A DNA stretch of 64,000 nucleotides, from contig PHCI01000019.1 in the NCBI GenBank assembly GCA_002842205.1, forward strand, positions 1-64,000, in the 5' to 3' direction. Both the position numbers and the translations under genes were made by a program. Source of the stretch: Betaproteobacteria bacterium HGW-Betaproteobacteria-3. Its GTDB lineage: Bacteria; Pseudomonadota; Gammaproteobacteria; Burkholderiales; Burkholderiaceae_C. Below the pieces are notes generated by a model. That model did no database searches and was not told the DNA's origin. It saw nothing but the letters and a program-made list of their open reading frames with translations. Below, in pieces: positions 62,485 through 64,000 of this stretch; position 1 is the stretch's first letter; every line of letters begins with the position of its first letter.

Positions 62485-62705
62485 AAGCAGAATACGATCT
62501 TTCCAAACTGAAGTCTCGCAAGAACCCATATGCATCCAAGCTAAAGAAGCCTGTGACCATGCGTCTTTCTGAGGATGTTGTGGACTATTTCAAGGGAATG
62601 GCCGATGAATCCGGCGTCCCCTATCAGAGTCTGATTAACTTGTACCTGCGCGACTGCCTTGCCAACAGTCGGAAAGTGCAAATCAACTGGCCACATGCTG
62701 CTTAA
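62481..62705 (+). CDS. brnA: BrnA-family antitoxin
   Basis: 74 residues with a C-terminal ribbon-helix-helix-like domain (KKPVTMRLSEDVVDYFKGMA, DESGVPYQSLINLYLRDCLA). GAGGTGG lies six bases before the ATG. Neutralises BrnT and represses the operon. Confidence 0.93.
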   Translation: MKAEYDLSKLKSRKNPYASKLKKPVTMRLSEDVVDYFKGMADESGVPYQSLINLYLRDCLANSRKVQINWPHAA

Positions 62706-62715
62706 CAAGTTGTAC

Positions 62716-62828
62716 ATGGACTCCCCCTCAAGCGCAACAAACTGACTGATAGATTGGCTGTTGGGGAATCGCCTGCAGTCGTATCTCCGGCATCTGAGGT
62801 GGGATCGTGCTTTCCCGTGCCGACATGG
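62716..62828. repeat. 114-base repeat, copy 2
   Basis: Matches 59266-59379 (ATGGACTCCCCC, TTGGCTGTTGGGGAATCGCC). It starts 11 bases after a left-core-like GCTTAAC (62699-62705) at the brnA stop. Confidence 0.8.
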
Positions 62829-62944
62829 ACGCCGCCTGAAGGCGGTACAAGATGGCTGAACTGAAGTACGGACCCGTGGCTCACGACCATCAGGCGCGCC
62901 GCCTGTAACGGGTGCGCATTCAATTTACAAGATAAATTGGCAGA

Positions 62945-62980
62945 TAGCCCCCGTAAAAAGTTCATTGTTTGCTACTGATG
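62945..62980 (+). repeat. AGCCCCCGTC-type dispersed repeat, copy 13
   Basis: AGCCCCCGTAAAAAGTTCAT then TGTTTGCTACTGATGG. Confidence 0.8.
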
Positions 62981-63071
62981 GCATAGCAACCACCAAGACC
63001 AACACCTCAGCCCCGCTTCAGATGGCAGGCTCATGATTCATGGCATCGCCCCCGACTTTCAAGGAGCCACC

Positions 63072-63236
63072 ATGAACCCCGTCCTTTTTGCCTTCGCCCG
63101 CCAATACGCCGCCGTGGTCATCGCCGCGCTGGTGCCGGTGGTGCTCACGGCCTTCCTCTCCATACCGTTCAATCTGGGCGGCCACCCCGGCGAACCGCGG
63201 CCTGCGCAGTCGGTGGTGGGGCGGCATATGACGTGA
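63072..63236 (+). CDS. Small hydrophobic protein (54 residues)
   Basis: ATG 63072 follows AAGGAG by five bases. One hydrophobic segment (YAAVVIAALVPVVLTAFLSI) and a polar tail (GGHPGEPRPAQSVVGRHMT). An 82-base internal piece is duplicated at 61114. No family recognised. Confidence 0.6.
   Translation: MNPVLFAFARQYAAVVIAALVPVVLTAFLSIPFNLGGHPGEPRPAQSVVGRHMT
63119..63200 (+). repeat. 82-base duplication, copy 2 (source)
   Basis: Part of the small hydrophobic gene; three mismatches to 61114-61195. Confidence 0.9.
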
Positions 63237-63290
63237 GCGTGTGGCGTCGGCTGACTGCGCATCGACAGCCAGGCTTGATGCAAAAAACCT

Positions 63291-63297
63291 GTTAGGC
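63291..63297 (+). other. Last integron-type core (GTTAGGC)
   Basis: GTTAGGC preceded by a weak stem (GCATCGA … TTGATGC). No left core was found; it may be the relic right boundary of the array. Confidence 0.4.
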
Positions 63298-63334
63298 CCG
63301 GACCGCCGCAGGTGCGGCTTCGTGATCGCCCCCG

Positions 63335-64000
63335 CTACCCCGCCTTCGCCAGATACCGCTGCGCCCACGCCGCAATGACGGCGGCGGCGTAGCGGGCGTC
63401 TTCGGCGCGGGTCAGCAGGTGGTCGGCGCCGTCGAGCGAGATGAACGATTTGGGGTGGCGCGCGGCCATGAAGATGCGGCGGGCGTTGTCCACGTCGACC
63501 ACGTTGTCCAGCGGCGCGTGCAGCACCATCAGTGAGCGCTGCAGGTTGTGGATGCGGTCTTCCTGCGCCTGGCCGGCCAGGTCGCTGAGGAATTCACGGC
63601 GCACGGTAAAGGGCCGCCCGCCCAGTTGCACGGTGGCCTGGCCTTCGGCTTCAATGCTGTGCACGGCGTCGCCCAGCTGGTGGGCCACGTGCGCGGGCTC
63701 AAAGGGTGCGCCCAGCGTGGCCACGGCCACGCAGTCGGGCACGCGGTGCGCGGCGGCCAGCACGGCCGCGCCCCCGAGTGAATGGCCGATCAGCAGCGCG
63801 GGGGGGCCGTGGTGGGTGCGCAGCCAGTCGGCCGCGGCCACGAGGTCGGCCACGTTGGAGCTGAAGTGGGTGTTGGCAAAGTCGCCGCCGCTGTCGCCCA
63901 GGCCGGTGAAGTCAAAGCGCAGCACGCCCACGCCGGCTTCGGCCAGCGCGCGCGCAATGTGGGCGGCGGCCTTGCTGTCTTTGGAGCAGGTGAAGCAGTG
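63335..64000 (-). CDS. Alpha/beta hydrolase, 5' end outside window
   Basis: At least 221 residues, open to the window edge. Nucleophile elbow GHSLGGAAV, upstream VLRFDFTGLGDSGGDF and HCFTCSKDSKAAAHIARALA, and the acid/His region (DGADHLLTRAED) fit serine hydrolases of the kind often fused to, or encoded beside, OsmC; this one ends before an OsmC domain. Substrate unknown. It marks the return to ordinary high-GC chromosome. Confidence 0.88.
   Translation of the reverse strand, partial: HCFTCSKDSKAAAHIARALAEAGVGVLRFDFTGLGDSGGDFANTHFSSNVADLVAAADWLRTHHGPPALLIGHSLGGAAVLAAAHRVPDCVAVATLGAPFEPAHVAHQLGDAVHSIEAEGQATVQLGGRPFTVRREFLSDLAGQAQEDRIHNLQRSLMVLHAPLDNVVDVDNARRIFMAARHPKSFISLDGADHLLTRAEDARYAAAVIAAWAQRYLAKAG

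Larger units (their letters stand above)
62706..63071. other. Non-coding stretch at end of cassette array
   Basis: Holds the second copy of the 114-base repeat (62716-62828), a hairpin (GCCGCCTGAAGGCGG at ~62831) and a dispersed repeat (62945-62980). No gene seen. Confidence 0.6.

Noticed and set aside
55186-63297. CRISPR array
   Set aside because: The repeats are attC sites with different spacings (roughly 0.5-1 kb) and genes between them, not short regular repeats and spacers.
63291-63330. tRNA-like or complete attC structure at the right end
   Set aside because: Only the GTTAGGC core and a weak stem are present; no left core and no cloverleaf.

Overview
The window is high-GC, densely coded beta-proteobacterial chromosome, most likely from a member of the Comamonadaceae (Burkholderiales). 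Gene order and protein types point that way: mltA, smg-dprA-LysM, def-fmt, yajC-secD-secF, the DUF1631 protein, and a form II CO-dehydrogenase-like cox cluster. Two dispersed repeats of a kind I associate with this family occur throughout. No tRNA, rRNA or CRISPR array was seen.

Layout. 0-5 kb: a yhdP fragment whose first ~100 bases are inverted relative to the rest, a nitrilase-family amidohydrolase, and a PAS histidine kinase with a FixJ/LuxR response regulator. 5-6.3 kb: mltA, with a hidden 43-residue membrane-protein gene divergent from and overlapping its start. 6.3-9.5 kb: an AT-rich degenerate island with an HlyD remnant and two tandem units, each a small two-helix membrane protein followed by a broken FrpC-like calcium-binding protein. 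9.5-15 kb: a leftward chaperone-usher-type surface-fibre operon. 15-21 kb: an Lrp regulator divergent from a fused indolepyruvate oxidoreductase, and a cobalt-type nitrile hydratase operon. 21-35 kb: housekeeping genes (yajC-secDF, DUF1631, smg-dprA-LysM, def-bamE-like-fmt, azlCD, pgk). 35-39 kb: TRAP permeases and an EgtB-like enzyme.

39-55 kb reads as one metabolic neighbourhood. A ModE-like regulator faces tupBCA (tungstate uptake), followed by modABC (molybdate uptake) and a GAF-Fis regulator. The latter is divergent from coxSLM-D-E-G-I, a molybdenum hydroxylase with its maturation factors. Metal import is thus placed beside the enzyme likely to need it.

55.2-63.3 kb is a cluster of integron cassettes with no integrase gene in view (a CALIN). 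Six complete attC sites and several broken ones separate genes for a Sel1-type protein, an unknown beta-rich protein, an HTH/GIY-YIG protein, a membrane-anchored HEPN-like protein, a CoiA-like zinc protein, four toxin-antitoxin pairs (HigBA-like twice, ParE-like, BrnTA) and a GrpB-family protein. In all three toxin-first pairs a -10 hexamer ends exactly six bases before the toxin ATG, while the antitoxin has a strong Shine-Dalgarno. IS debris and short duplications break up the last third. An alpha/beta hydrolase resumes ordinary chromosome at the right edge.

A theme across the window is dispersed repeats invading genes. A short element (core AGCCCCCGTCAAATGG) sits inside dprA and fmt, forms the signal peptide of tupA and supplies stop codons to neighbours. 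A second GC-rich repeat forms in-frame insertions in the response regulator and AzlC and the N-terminus of TupC.
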